Source: Gordonia asplenii (GTDB lineage Bacteria > Actinomycetota > Actinomycetes > Mycobacteriales > Mycobacteriaceae). Taken from it: a DNA stretch of 64,000 bases. A program made the translations under genes and the position numbers. Below, piece after piece: positions 17,289-25,551 of the stretch. The notes beneath the pieces are model-generated. The model had not been told where the DNA came from and ran no database searches. It saw only the letters and a list, made by a program, of their open reading frames with translations. Position 1 is the first letter of the stretch. The number at the start of each line of letters is the position of its first letter. Location: positions 62,001 through 126,000 of the forward strand of contig NZ_JABBNB010000016.1 in assembly GCF_012933505.1 (NCBI RefSeq), given 5' to 3'.

Positions 17289-18427
17289 CGAGGAACTCCT
17301 GTCAAGGTCGCGCTTCCGTTCGGTCGCACGACGATCTTGGCGTCGCGCTCCGGATCGGCCAGTCGGTCGAACGCATCGGCGACGTCGTCGAGAGTGATGG
17401 TGCTCGTGATGAGTGGCGCTACCTGCAGTGCCCCGGAAGCGAGGTGTTCGAGGACTTCGCCGTACTCCTCCGGTGAGAAGGCGAAGGCGTACACCAGATC
17501 GATCTCCTTGATGCTGGCGACGGTCGGGTGGAAGGTGTCGGGCTGCATGCAGACTCCGGCGACGACGACCTTCGCGGAACCGATCGCACCCGCGAATACC
17601 TGCGCCATGAGGTCCGGGACACCGACACACTCGAAGATGACCTGTGGCCGGAAGTCGCCGGGGATCATCAGGTTCGGTGGTGCGAGCCGTGCCGGATCAT
17701 CGGTTCGCGCAGCTTCTCGCCATGCGTCGTAGGGTGAGGTGACGCGCGGATCGACCACGATGTCGGCTCCCAAAGTGGTGGCCAGAGCCCGACGGGTAGG
17801 TGAGAGATCTGCGGCCACGATCGGTCCGTAGCCGCGCATCTTGAGGACAGCGATGACGGCGAGGCCGACCGGGCCGCAGCCGATGACGAGTGGCACGTCG
17901 TCGGCTCCGACGTTGCCCCGGTTGACCGCGTGCAACGCGACTGTCATCGGCTCGGCAAGTGCGGCCACTTCGTCGGAGAGGTTGTCGGGCACCGGGAACA
18001 TGAGATCCTCGGAGAGGAGCATGTACTGCGCGTACCCGCCGGGAATGTCGGGACCCGCATAGCCGATCAGTCGGAGCGGATCCCGAAGCAGCAGCCCGGG
18101 CGAGGCCACGCGGCTACCGGGCGGCAGACTCGCCTTGCTCGATGGGCCATAAGAGACGACCTCGGCGCAGAACTCGTGGCCCATCACAATCTGTGCGTCG
18201 GCCTCGAACAGTGCGGTCCCGGTGGCCATCTCGGTGGCGTCGAGCAACTCGCCGGTATGTGCACGGCAGTGCAGGTCGCTGCCGCAGATCCCGGTCGCGA
18301 GGACTCTCACCAGAGCCTCACCCGGTCCGGGTTGGGGAATCGGGAGATCGCTCAGGGTCAGGTTGCCGTTCTGTAAGACAACGGCCTTCATCGTGGTCGT
18401 GGCGGTGTCGTCGGTGGTGAGTGTCAT
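17285..18427 (-). CDS. zinc-binding alcohol/polyol dehydrogenase-like MDR
   Basis: 380-residue MDR. The catalytic-zinc ligands are visible (GICGSDLHC and GHEFCAEV) but the four-cysteine structural lobe is missing, since the segment around [13 protein letters not shown] has none. The cofactor motif is [19 protein letters not shown]. It resembles the threonine/sorbitol dehydrogenase-like group often annotated in terpene or steroid clusters. ATG 18427 is 83 bp from the tandem AraC-type site. It is the first gene of the operon with the second alcohol dehydrogenase. Confidence 0.88.
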   Translation of the reverse strand: MTLTTDDTATTTMKAVVLQNGNLTLSDLPIPQPGPGEALVRVLATGICGSDLHCRAHTGELLDATEMATGTALFEADAQIVMGHEFCAEVVSYGPSSKASLPPGSRVASPGLLLRDPLRLIGYAGPDIPGGYAQYMLLSEDLMFPVPDNLSDEVAALAEPMTVALHAVNRGNVGADDVPLVIGCGPVGLAVIAVLKMRGYGPIVAADLSPTRRALATTLGADIVVDPRVTSPYDAWREAARTDDPARLAPPNLMIPGDFRPQVIFECVGVPDLMAQVFAGAIGSAKVVVAGVCMQPDTFHPTVASIKEIDLVYAFAFSPEEYGEVLEHLASGALQVAPLITSTITLDDVADAFDRLADPERDAKIVVRPNGSATLTGVPR

Positions 18428-18510
18428 GGTCGAATACCTCGGTACAGAGAGTGAGTGGGAACGCCGACTGGCGAACTGTGCTGATCGTCACATCGAAATC
18501 GCGGAACTAC

Positions 18511-18548
18511 TTGCCTCCGCACGACAAGTACTTGGCATCTGGCGACTG
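18511..18548 (-). promoter_or_regulatory. tandem AraC-type operator, site A
   Basis: Read toward the alcohol dehydrogenase operon, the pattern is CAGTC-N7-GCCAA, four bases, then TTGTC-N7-GGCAA, so two direct repeats with a 21-bp period. The same architecture is found at 19721, 21777 and 25552. Its proximal edge is 83 bp from the start codon. The rest of 18428-18565 holds no gene. Confidence 0.7.
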
Positions 18549-18565
18549 AGGTCGAAGTGATCACG

Positions 18566-19627
18566 TCAGAGTCCGGCGAGGAAGTCGAGCAGGAGTCGGT
18601 TGACCTCGTCGGGCCGTTCATCGCTTAGCCAGTGGCCCGCACCGGCGAGGATGTGCTCGCCGCGAAGGTCCTTGACGTGCTCGTGGGCACGACGGGCGGC
18701 GTCGCGGCTCCACACGGTCGATGTGTCACGCTCGCCGGCAATGAAAAGAGCTGGAACGCTCAGCGGAGTGCCGACGAACGGCGCCAGTTCCTCCCAGGCG
18801 TTGTCGGCATTGTCGTAGTAGGAGAGCGGCGCGCGGAGTCCGCCGTGCTCCAGTTCTGACACCAGGTAGTCGAAGTCGTCCTGAGACAGCCACGGCGGCA
18901 ACGTATCCGGGACGATGAACCGACTGAAGAACGTGTTTCCGTGCGGGATGCTCATGGTTGCGCGAGTGAACGCGATCACGGCTTCGTACGGCAGATCGAG
19001 CAAGTCGACACCCTCGAGTTCGGGCGGCACGGGTGCGTCGCCGGACAACGTGTACATCCCGGCGGCCAGCCACGCCCGGATGTCCGCCTCGATCTCTGAT
19101 TCCGCACCGTAGGTCGGGTCGGCGAAGTAGTCCTGGTAGAAGACCGTGTCTTCACCGGCGATCTCGGCATGGATCTCGCTGGGGCGGCGTTCGCCGAACG
19201 GATCGCCGGGCAAGGCCGCGAGACCGCGGCCCGCGAATGGCAAGCTCAGACCGGCTACGGCGCAGAACACGTCGGGACGAGTCCATGCCGACGTCCATGC
19301 CACCGGTGCCCCGAAGTCGTGACCGACGACCACCGCCGACGTCTCACCCAGTGCCTCGACGACCGCCACGTTATCCTCGACCAATCGTGGTACGGAGTAC
19401 GCGGCGCGATCGGTCGGCTTGGACGATCGTCCGTACCCTCGCATGTCCAGCGCGACGGCACGGTAGCCGGCGGCGGCCAGCGCGTCGAGCTGATGTCGCC
19501 ACGAGTACCAAGATTCAGGAAAGCCGTGACACAGCAGCACCAGCGGGCCGCCGGTACCCGCGATATGCACGTTGAGTCGTACACCGTTGGCGTAGATGGT
19601 CTGGGTTGGGTAGTCGTGGGCACTCAT
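18566..19627 (-). CDS. epoxide hydrolase (alpha/beta-fold, EphA-like)
   Basis: 353-residue enzyme with the diagnostic HGFPESW oxyanion motif (residues 34-40) and nucleophile Asp104 in GHDFGAPVAW, the Asp that separates epoxide hydrolases from serine esterases. DMRGYGRSS and a C-terminal GAGHWLSDERP supply further signatures; cap-domain tyrosines are in FYQDYF and SYYDN. It hydrates an epoxide to a diol by a covalent ester intermediate. It is transcribed alone, with the AraC-type operator (site B) 93 bp upstream. Confidence 0.93.
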   Translation of the reverse strand: MSAHDYPTQTIYANGVRLNVHIAGTGGPLVLLCHGFPESWYSWRHQLDALAAAGYRAVALDMRGYGRSSKPTDRAAYSVPRLVEDNVAVVEALGETSAVVVGHDFGAPVAWTSAWTRPDVFCAVAGLSLPFAGRGLAALPGDPFGERRPSEIHAEIAGEDTVFYQDYFADPTYGAESEIEADIRAWLAAGMYTLSGDAPVPPELEGVDLLDLPYEAVIAFTRATMSIPHGNTFFSRFIVPDTLPPWLSQDDFDYLVSELEHGGLRAPLSYYDNADNAWEELAPFVGTPLSVPALFIAGERDTSTVWSRDAARRAHEHVKDLRGEHILAGAGHWLSDERPDEVNRLLLDFLAGL

Positions 19628-19720
19628 GGCGGCTCCAGATCGAAGTGTGTGTCTTCTTGCGTCCGAGGTCGGTGCTCGACCGCCTCCGGATCAGTCCACG
19701 ACTTCGCAGGGCGGTACGGC

Positions 19721-19758
19721 TTGCCAGCGCATGACGAAAAGTTGTCCGTTCACGACAA
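19721..19758 (-). promoter_or_regulatory. tandem AraC-type operator, site B
   Basis: Read toward the epoxide hydrolase gene: TTGTC-N7-GACAA, linker CTTT, TCGTC-N7-GGCAA. The first half is itself an inverted repeat TTGTC...GACAA. Period 21 bp as at the other sites; the proximal edge is 93 bp from the ATG at 19627. Confidence 0.72.
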
Positions 19759-20063
19759 GCGCCGGCCGGTCGCGCGGTCCGCACGAGAGCTGTCGCATCG
19801 TGACAAATCAACGTCGCGCGCGGTAAAGGCTCATCGCCCGATCCGCCGAAACACTCCAGCTCTGACCGCAATCGCCGTGATTGCGAACATAAGCGGATCC
19901 GCTGATCCGAAGGCGACGACGCCGGCGACGAACGATCTACGACGTGCGGTCCCATCGATCGGATGACGGCCCGGCGCGAGCGTTGACGGATTCTCCGGCG
20001 CAATCACATGGAGAACGTGCGGGTTTGGCCGTTAACGCGTGTTGACGTAGTTCCGCACGGCGC
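19759..20063. other. spacer with no visible feature
   Basis: Apart from the operator at 19721-19758, the stretch from 19628 to 20063 shows no coding frame, RNA or strong hairpin that I can support. Confidence 0.5.
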
Positions 20064-20509
20064 AACCCCTCTGCCGGTTAGGCGCAGTCGAGTCGAAACC
20101 ACGGTGAGGTGAATTCGCAACGGAGTCAAGGCGTTTCGTGCGGTGGCGCCGTTGGGTTGCGTGGTTTCGACACGGGCCTGCGCTAGCGCTTCGGCCCGGC
20201 TCAACCGGCAGCAGGTGGCCGGCGCAACCTCTCTGCCGGTTGGGCGAGGCGCAGTCGAGTCGAAACCACGGTGAGGTGAATTCGCAACGGAGTCAAGGCG
20301 TTTCGTGCGCTGGCGCGGTTGGGTTGCGTGGTTTCGACACGGGCCTGCGCTAGCGCTTCGGCCTGGCTCAACCGGCAGGTGGGCCGACGCAACCTCTCTG
20401 CCGGTTGAGCGAGGCGCAGCCGAGTCGAAACCACGGTGAGGTGAATTCGCAACGGAGTCAAGGCATTTCGTGCGCTGGCGCCGTTGGGTCGCGTGGTTTC
20501 GGCTAGTCG
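20064..20509. repeat. three tandem ~165-bp units of the dispersed repeat
   Basis: The phrase GAATTCGCAACGGAGTCAAG recurs at 20111, 20279 and 20443, giving periods of 168 and 164 bp. Each unit carries CTGCCGGTT-GGCGCAG-CGAGTCGAAACC, then GTGGTTTCGACACGGGCC, GCTAGCGC and GGCTCAACCGGCAG, that is, facing copies of the dispersed repeat that can fold back. Units differ by a few substitutions. Long open frames on both strands here repeat the same peptide and are not genes. Confidence 0.85.
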
Positions 20510-21526
20510 TCATGCCGGAGTCAAGGCCCGGCGACCCTCTCGCACCCGAACTTGGAGGTGCTTCGGGGTCTCACCGAACCACCGCCGGCAGGCTCGCGTG
20601 TAGCTGCTCTGCTCCGCGTACCCCAGCGCACGGGCGATGTGGGCGACGGACATGCCGGTGCCCGACATTTCCCACGCCCGCTCGCGACGCACGTCGTCGA
20701 GGATCTTCTCGAATGTTGTGCCCTCCTCGGCGAGATGCCGCTGGACGGCTCGCGGGTGCATGGCCACAGCCCGGGCCACATCGGCCAGGGTTGCTTCGTT
20801 GACCGCCAACAGTCGGCGGGTCAGACCCCGCACCTGTTCGGTGACGAGCACACCCGGCCGGACCTGGGTCAGGTGGCTCTCGGCGAGGGCGTGTGCGATC
20901 CGGTCGCGGTCGCGGATCGGCCTGTTCAGCACGGAGAGGGGAAAGTCGATGCGGTTGTGTGCGGCGCCGAACTGAGGTCGCTGCACGAACACGTCATCGT
21001 AGCGGCTCAGGGCGGCCATTGCTGAGTGCTGGAACGTCACCTTCAACGGTACGAATCCGCCGCCGACCAGGGCGTCGAAGCCCTTCATCGCGAGCGCGAG
21101 GCTCTTCTCCACCATCAACTGGCGATCGAGATCGTTGTTGAGGAGGGTGTCGAAGGAATAGATCGCCGCCGTCTCGGTTCGGGTCAGCTTGATTGTGTCG
21201 GCAGCCACGATGTTGTGAAGGAATCGACACGCACCGTCGATGGCGTCGCCGACGGTCGCCGAGTTGTACAACATGACCGCGAGCGGGCCGAGTACCTGCA
21301 GGTTTTGCCGATCCGCCAACCGCAGACCGATGTCGGTGGCCCCAAGGGTCCGGGCAACGTCACCCAGTACCGCCGCGGAGTCGGCATAGCGGACGAAGCT
21401 GTCGAAGTCGTCGACCGTTGCCGGGTCGATGCCGTGCGCCCGAAACAGTGCGTCGGGATCGCCGCCGAGTTCGGTGATCAGTTTCGGCAGTCCGGAAAGC
21501 ACCGTCGCGTGGATCAAGTACGTCAT
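20510..21526 (-). CDS. AraC-family regulator with arabinose-binding-like N-terminus (VirS-like), copy 1
   Basis: 338-residue activator. The N-terminal ~200 residues match the ligand domain seen in VirS and related actinobacterial/proteobacterial regulators (opening MTYLIHATVLSGL, LGPLAVMLYNSATVGDAI). The C-terminal AraC domain has LADVARAVAMHPRAVQRHL and ARALGYAEQSSYTRACRRWFGETP. It is paralogous over the full length to the AraC at 24508. It is the best candidate, with that paralogue, to bind the four tandem 21-bp sites, one of which (site C) lies upstream of it. Confidence 0.92.
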   Translation of the reverse strand: MTYLIHATVLSGLPKLITELGGDPDALFRAHGIDPATVDDFDSFVRYADSAAVLGDVARTLGATDIGLRLADRQNLQVLGPLAVMLYNSATVGDAIDGACRFLHNIVAADTIKLTRTETAAIYSFDTLLNNDLDRQLMVEKSLALAMKGFDALVGGGFVPLKVTFQHSAMAALSRYDDVFVQRPQFGAAHNRIDFPLSVLNRPIRDRDRIAHALAESHLTQVRPGVLVTEQVRGLTRRLLAVNEATLADVARAVAMHPRAVQRHLAEEGTTFEKILDDVRRERAWEMSGTGMSVAHIARALGYAEQSSYTRACRRWFGETPKHLQVRVREGRRALTPA

Positions 21527-21630
21527 CGCGACCCGCTTTCGGCTCCGGTTGGGCTGATGTCGGGCGTCATTTCACGAGTCCGCGGCCGACCGACGCGGAT
21601 GGTGACAGGGCTTCGGAAATCAGTGGTCAC
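21523..21630 (-). CDS. possible 35-residue leader ORF coupled to the AraC gene
   Basis: A GTG at 21630 preceded by AAGGA with 7-nt spacing opens a 35-codon frame whose stop overlaps the AraC start as ATGA. A further frame of 32-39 codons (ATG 21725 or 21746) ends in a GTGA overlap with this one. The peptide has no recognisable domain. It may be a real translationally coupled leader or decay product of an older gene; evidence is the signals alone. Confidence 0.3.
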   Translation of the reverse strand: MTTDFRSPVTIRVGRPRTREMTPDISPTGAESGSR

Positions 21631-21776
21631 ATCGCAGTCCTTACGGGAGCGCCGGGGGCGATCGAGTAGCCGTACGCCGTCGACGACCTCGACCTCGAAC
21701 GGACTTCGGTTCGGTAGTGATTCATGTCACGTGACCCGATCCACATCCAGTTTGACGCTGGTGCGTGCGCCAGGAC

Positions 21777-21814
21777 TTGGCAAGAAGCGACACAAAGTTG
21801 TCATCCGACGACAG
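21777..21814 (-). promoter_or_regulatory. tandem AraC-type operator, site C
   Basis: Read toward the AraC gene: CTGTC-N7-GACAA, linker CTTT, GTGTC-N7-GCCAA. The first half is almost identical to site D (CTGTCGTC). Orientation matches the minus-strand AraC gene rather than the plus-strand MDR gene, suggesting autoregulation. It is 250 bp from the AraC start, 146 bp from the leader ORF. Confidence 0.65.
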
Positions 21815-21852
21815 CGGACGCTTGCAGTCTGCAGACACCTTGACAATTGTTC

Positions 21853-21884
21853 TGACTGGACTCATTATTGAGTACAGTCACTAA
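21853..21884. promoter_or_regulatory. palindromic operator shared with 13718-13749
   Basis: Outer arms TGACTG and CAGTCA surround inner arms ACTCA-ttat-TGAGT, followed by CACTAA. The inner palindrome and the downstream AGTCACTAA are shared with the site before the OYE gene at 13826. It is 30-60 bp from the MDR start, a position suited to repression. Confidence 0.75.
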
Positions 21885-21913
21885 TGGGAGCCGAAAGGAG
21901 AGTGACGGGAACG

Positions 21914-22909
21914 ATGAAAGCGTTCACAGTTCACGAGTACAAGAAATCGTTGCGAGAAGTCGACGTCGCCGAGCCGACGGTCGGTCCGCAGGACGTCCTG
22001 ATCGAGGTGGTCGCGGCAGGGCTGAACCAACTCGATGAGAAGGTCCGGCTGGGTGAGTTCAAGCCGCTGCTGCCGTATCGAGCGCCGTTTGTGCTCGGGC
22101 ACGACGTCGCGGGGACGGTCGTACGAGTCGGCGCGGATGTCAGTCGGTTCAGCGTCGGGGACAACGTGTACGCGCGTGCAGGTGATGGCCAGATCGGGAC
22201 GTTTGCCGAGCGGGTGTCGGTTCGGGAAAGCGATGTGGCGCGAGCGCCACGCGGCGTTTCGATCGTCGAAGCGGCCTCGCTACCGTTGGTCGCGTTGACC
22301 GCCTGGCAAGCGTTGGTCGTCATCGGCAAGGTCAAACCCGGCGACAAGGTGCTGATACATGCGGGCGCGGGCGGCGTCGGGTCCATCGCGATCCAACTCG
22401 CCAAGCACCTGGGCGCGACCGTGGCCACCACGGTGAGTGCGGCGAATGCTGCTCTCGTACGGGAGTTGGGCGCCGACGTCGCCGTCGACTACCGGACCGA
22501 GCGGTTCGAGGACGTCCTGAGCGGATACGACCTCGTCGTCGACGGCGTCGGTGAGGACAACGTCCTGCGGTCACTGGGGGTACTCAAGCCGGGAGGTGTC
22601 GTCGTCGGGCTGGCCGGCCCGCCCGACCCCGCCTTCGCCCGTGCACTCGGCCTCAACATCGCGGTCCGTGCGTTCATCGCAGTGACGAGCCGCAAGGTTC
22701 GCTCACGCGCGGCGAAACTCGGTGTCGGCTACCGCTTCCTGTTCATGACCGCCAGCGGTAGCCAGCTCGCTGAGATCGCCGAGCTCGTCGACGCCGGGGT
22801 TCTGCGTCCCGTCGTCGGAAAGACCGTCCCCTTCAACGAACTTCCCGCAGCGCTCTCCAGCGTCGGCCGGGACGGCACGGCGGGCAAGACCGTCGCTGTC
22901 GTGCACTGA
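21914..22909 (+). CDS. zinc-free MDR / quinone-type oxidoreductase (paralogue)
   Basis: 331-residue zinc-free MDR with VLGHDVAGTVVRVG, HAGAGGVGSIAIQLAKHLGA near residue 155 and DYRTERFEDVLSGYDLVVDGVG. It is closely similar to the MDR at 1545-2537 (shared PPDPAFA, RSRAAKLGVGYRFLFM). ATG 21914 matches the paralogue's start; ATG 21884 would place the operator against the coding sequence. It forms an operon with the hydrolase 29 bp downstream and probably the TetR gene, mirroring the reductase-hydrolase pair at 706-2537. Confidence 0.9.
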   Translation: MKAFTVHEYKKSLREVDVAEPTVGPQDVLIEVVAAGLNQLDEKVRLGEFKPLLPYRAPFVLGHDVAGTVVRVGADVSRFSVGDNVYARAGDGQIGTFAERVSVRESDVARAPRGVSIVEAASLPLVALTAWQALVVIGKVKPGDKVLIHAGAGGVGSIAIQLAKHLGATVATTVSAANAALVRELGADVAVDYRTERFEDVLSGYDLVVDGVGEDNVLRSLGVLKPGGVVVGLAGPPDPAFARALGLNIAVRAFIAVTSRKVRSRAAKLGVGYRFLFMTASGSQLAEIAELVDAGVLRPVVGKTVPFNELPAALSSVGRDGTAGKTVAVVH

Positions 22910-22938
22910 ACAACACCCACCGAGAAAGAACAGCACCG

Positions 22939-23778
22939 ATGACCATCACCTCTTATGCGCAAGCCCCCGCGTCGAGCATCACCGCGGGCGGCGAGACCTT
23001 CGCCTACCGCGAACTGGGCCCCAAGGGCGGCATCCCGGTCGTCTTCTTCGTCCACCTGGCGGCGACCCTGGACAACTGGGATCCGCGGATCGTCGACGCC
23101 ATCGCCGCGAATCGGCATGTGATCACCTTCGATCAACTCGGTGTCGGTGCCTCCTCGGGTGCCTTCCCCGACACGCTCGAGGCCGCGGCCGACGACGCCT
23201 ACACCTTCATCACCGCTCTCGGCTACGACCGGATCGATGTCTTCTCCTTCTCGATGGGAGGCATGATCGCTCAGGACCTGATCGTCAAGCATCCCGGACT
23301 GGTGCGCAGACTCGTGCTGACCGGTACCGGTCCGCGTGGCGGCAAAGACATCGACAAGGTCGCGGGCACCACCTACTGGGACATCCTGCGCGCCACCCTC
23401 ACTCGCGCCGACCCGAAGGAATTCCTGTTCTTCAACCGCGACGCGGTGGGAAAGCAGGCCGGAAAAGACTTCGTGAAACGCCTGGGCGAGCGTACCGAAG
23501 ACCGTGACAAGGCGATCTCCACCAAGGCGTTCCAGACCCAGCTCAAGGCGATCAAGGCCTACGGTCGCTCGGCGCCGTCGAACCTGTCGGTATTCACCGG
23601 ACCGACGCTGATCGCCAACGGCGACCACGACCGGATGGTTCCGACCGAACTCTCTCGCGATCTGCAGCGTCGCATCGCCGGATCGGAACTGATCATCTAT
23701 CCGAACTCCGGCCACGGCGGTGTGTTCCAGTACCACGAGGAGTTTGCCCCGGCCGCGGCCGAGTTCCTCGCCGAGTGA
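22939..23778 (+). CDS. alpha/beta hydrolase (paralogue 3) with altered nucleophile elbow
   Basis: 279-residue member of the trio, with LDNWDPRIVDAI, acid in NGDHDRM and His in NSGHGGVFQYH. The elbow reads FSFSMGG, so the first Gly of GxSxG is Ser. The oxyanion segment HHFTA is VHLAA and the DNRGVG turn is DQLGVG. The catalytic Ser is retained, so activity is likely but specificity should differ from paralogues 1 and 2. It is in an operon with the MDR upstream; GAAAGAA precedes the ATG. Confidence 0.88.
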   Translation: MTITSYAQAPASSITAGGETFAYRELGPKGGIPVVFFVHLAATLDNWDPRIVDAIAANRHVITFDQLGVGASSGAFPDTLEAAADDAYTFITALGYDRIDVFSFSMGGMIAQDLIVKHPGLVRRLVLTGTGPRGGKDIDKVAGTTYWDILRATLTRADPKEFLFFNRDAVGKQAGKDFVKRLGERTEDRDKAISTKAFQTQLKAIKAYGRSAPSNLSVFTGPTLIANGDHDRMVPTELSRDLQRRIAGSELIIYPNSGHGGVFQYHEEFAPAAAEFLAE

Positions 23779-23780
23779 CC

Positions 23781-23794
23781 CTACGATGTCGTAG
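23781..23794. promoter_or_regulatory. 14-bp perfect palindrome before the TetR gene
   Basis: CTACGA-TG-TCGTAG lies 45 bp upstream of the TetR ATG. It differs from the operator at 21853, so it could be a separate autoregulatory site or chance. Confidence 0.35.
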
Positions 23795-23838
23795 AGAAGT
23801 GCACCGTCGTCGAAGAGTCTGAGATCCCGAGAAGACCC

Positions 23839-24468
23839 ATGCCTGTATCCAAGTCATCGAGCCGGCCCACGGTAGGTCGACGCGAACGCAACAAGCAGGA
23901 GAAGTTCGACCGGATCATGGCAGCGGCGACGACGCTCTTCGCCGACCACGGCGTCAACGACGTCACCACCCAGCAGATCGCCGACCTCGCCGACATCGGT
24001 ACCGGCACGCTGTTTCTGTATGCCCGCACGAAGGGCGAGCTGCTCCTCATGGTGCAGAACTCCAAGTACGCCAGAGCGCTCGAGGCCGGCGAGGCCGACT
24101 CGGCGAACATCGACGATCCGGTGGGAGCGATCATGGCCGTCCTGCGCCCGATCGTCGAGTGCAACCGGTCCCAGGTTGAGAACGGCCGTACCTACCTGCA
24201 GGAAGTGGTATTCGGCAACCCCCAAGAACAGCACCATGCGGCGGCGCTGCGGATCGTGGCCCAGACGGCGCAGATCCTGGCTGACGTTTTCCAGCGAACT
24301 GGAGTCGCCGGCGGCGAAGAGGCGACCGTGCTCACCGATCTCGTGCAGGCCAGGATGTTTCTGGTGATGGCAGTCAGCGGCCCCGATGTCGCGGTCGGCG
24401 ACGTCGTCGGCGAGATCGCGCGCAGCGTCGAAGTGCTGATCGATTCGCGTCGACGGTCGGGTCCGTGA
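23839..24468 (+). CDS. TetR-family regulator
   Basis: 209-residue repressor. The HTH is at about residues 18-62 (VTTQQIADLADIGTGTLFLYARTKGELL). The ligand domain is unlike the WHG type of the other two TetRs in the region. It lies 60 bp after hydrolase paralogue 3 on the same strand. Because the MDR-hydrolase operon carries the palindrome at 21853, this protein is the natural candidate repressor of that operon and of the OYE-AKR operon at 13826. Confidence 0.9.
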   Translation: MPVSKSSSRPTVGRRERNKQEKFDRIMAAATTLFADHGVNDVTTQQIADLADIGTGTLFLYARTKGELLLMVQNSKYARALEAGEADSANIDDPVGAIMAVLRPIVECNRSQVENGRTYLQEVVFGNPQEQHHAAALRIVAQTAQILADVFQRTGVAGGEEATVLTDLVQARMFLVMAVSGPDVAVGDVVGEIARSVEVLIDSRRRSGP

Positions 24469-24507
24469 GCGTGACTCGCCGGTACCGGGTCACTCGCTAG
24501 CGTTATC

Positions 24508-25536
24508 GTGACCTATCTCATCCGAGCCACGGTCATCTCGCGGGCCGGCGAGTTGATCGACGAGTTGGGCGGCGACTCGGGCACACTGCTGCGTGCGCAT
24601 GGGATCGACCCGCCCGCGATCGAGGATTTCAACTGCTATGTGCGCTACGAAGACGCGGCCGCGGTCCTCGGGCATGCGGCGCGCTCGTTCGACTGTCCGG
24701 ACTTCGGCCTTCGAGTGGGCAGCAGGCAGGGGATCGCCGCACTCGGTCCGCTCGGGGTGATTCTGCGCAACGCGGAAACCGTCGGCGACGCCGTCGATGC
24801 GGTGTGTCGGCTGCTGCGCAACCTCGCGCCGGCCGACACCGCTCATCTCCAGCGGCGGCCCACGTCGGCCGTGTACTCGTTCTCGACGATCCTGCGCAAC
24901 GACTTCGATCGACGACAGATGGTGGAGAAGAGCCAGTCCCTGGCGATGCAGGCCTTTCGGGTGATGATCGGGCCGACCTTCACCCCGCGCCGCGTCACCT
25001 TCACCCATGGGCAGTTCGCGCCGATGACTGCGTACCATGATGTTTTCGGTTGCGCGGTCGACTTCGGCTGCGGCGAGAACGCTATCCATCTGGCGTCGAG
25101 CGATCTCACCCGGGAGATCGGCGACCGTGACGCGACGGCTCTCCGGCTCGCCGAGGACTACTTGAGTCGGATGCGCCCGGAAGTGGCCCTCGCCGAGCAT
25201 GTTCGCGATGTCACGCGCAGGCTGCTGCTGGTCGGCCCGGCCACGCTCAACGCCGTCGCGCACACGGTCTCGGTGCACGAACGCACTCTGCAACGCGAAC
25301 TCGCAGCCGAGGGGACCGGCTTCGAGGAGATTCTCGACGGCTTGCGCCGCACCATGGCCTGGGAGCTTGCGGCGACGGGTATGTCTGCCGCGCAGATCTC
25401 CCGCGCACTCGGATATGCGGAGCAGAGCAGCTTCAGTCGCGCCTGCCGACGGTGGTTCGGTGAGCCGCCACGAAGTCTTCTGCGGCGTCGGCGCGGACAG
25501 CGACCCGATGCGCCCGCGGGCGATGCTCCGCAGTGA
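24508..25536 (+). CDS. AraC-family regulator (VirS-like), copy 2
   Basis: 342-residue paralogue of the AraC at 20510-21526, starting MTYLIRATVIS with GTG 24508. The AraC HTH pair is LNAVAHTVSVHERTLQREL and SRALGYAEQSSFSRACRRWFGEPP. It is followed by the 3-hydroxyacyl-CoA dehydrogenase gene, whose promoter has tandem site D. In M. tuberculosis the related VirS activates the mymA operon (monooxygenase, esterase, dehydrogenases, FadD13); the similar gene content here supports an activator role, by analogy. Confidence 0.92.
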   Translation: MTYLIRATVISRAGELIDELGGDSGTLLRAHGIDPPAIEDFNCYVRYEDAAAVLGHAARSFDCPDFGLRVGSRQGIAALGPLGVILRNAETVGDAVDAVCRLLRNLAPADTAHLQRRPTSAVYSFSTILRNDFDRRQMVEKSQSLAMQAFRVMIGPTFTPRRVTFTHGQFAPMTAYHDVFGCAVDFGCGENAIHLASSDLTREIGDRDATALRLAEDYLSRMRPEVALAEHVRDVTRRLLLVGPATLNAVAHTVSVHERTLQRELAAEGTGFEEILDGLRRTMAWELAATGMSAAQISRALGYAEQSSFSRACRRWFGEPPRSLLRRRRGQRPDAPAGDAPQ

Positions 25537-25551
25537 TCCGCATCACCCCTG

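Noticed and set aside
20004..20513. 169-residue open frame with repeating SRNHATQ peptide
   Set aside because: It is the translation of the three tandem DNA repeats; both strands are open and no start signal or domain supports it.
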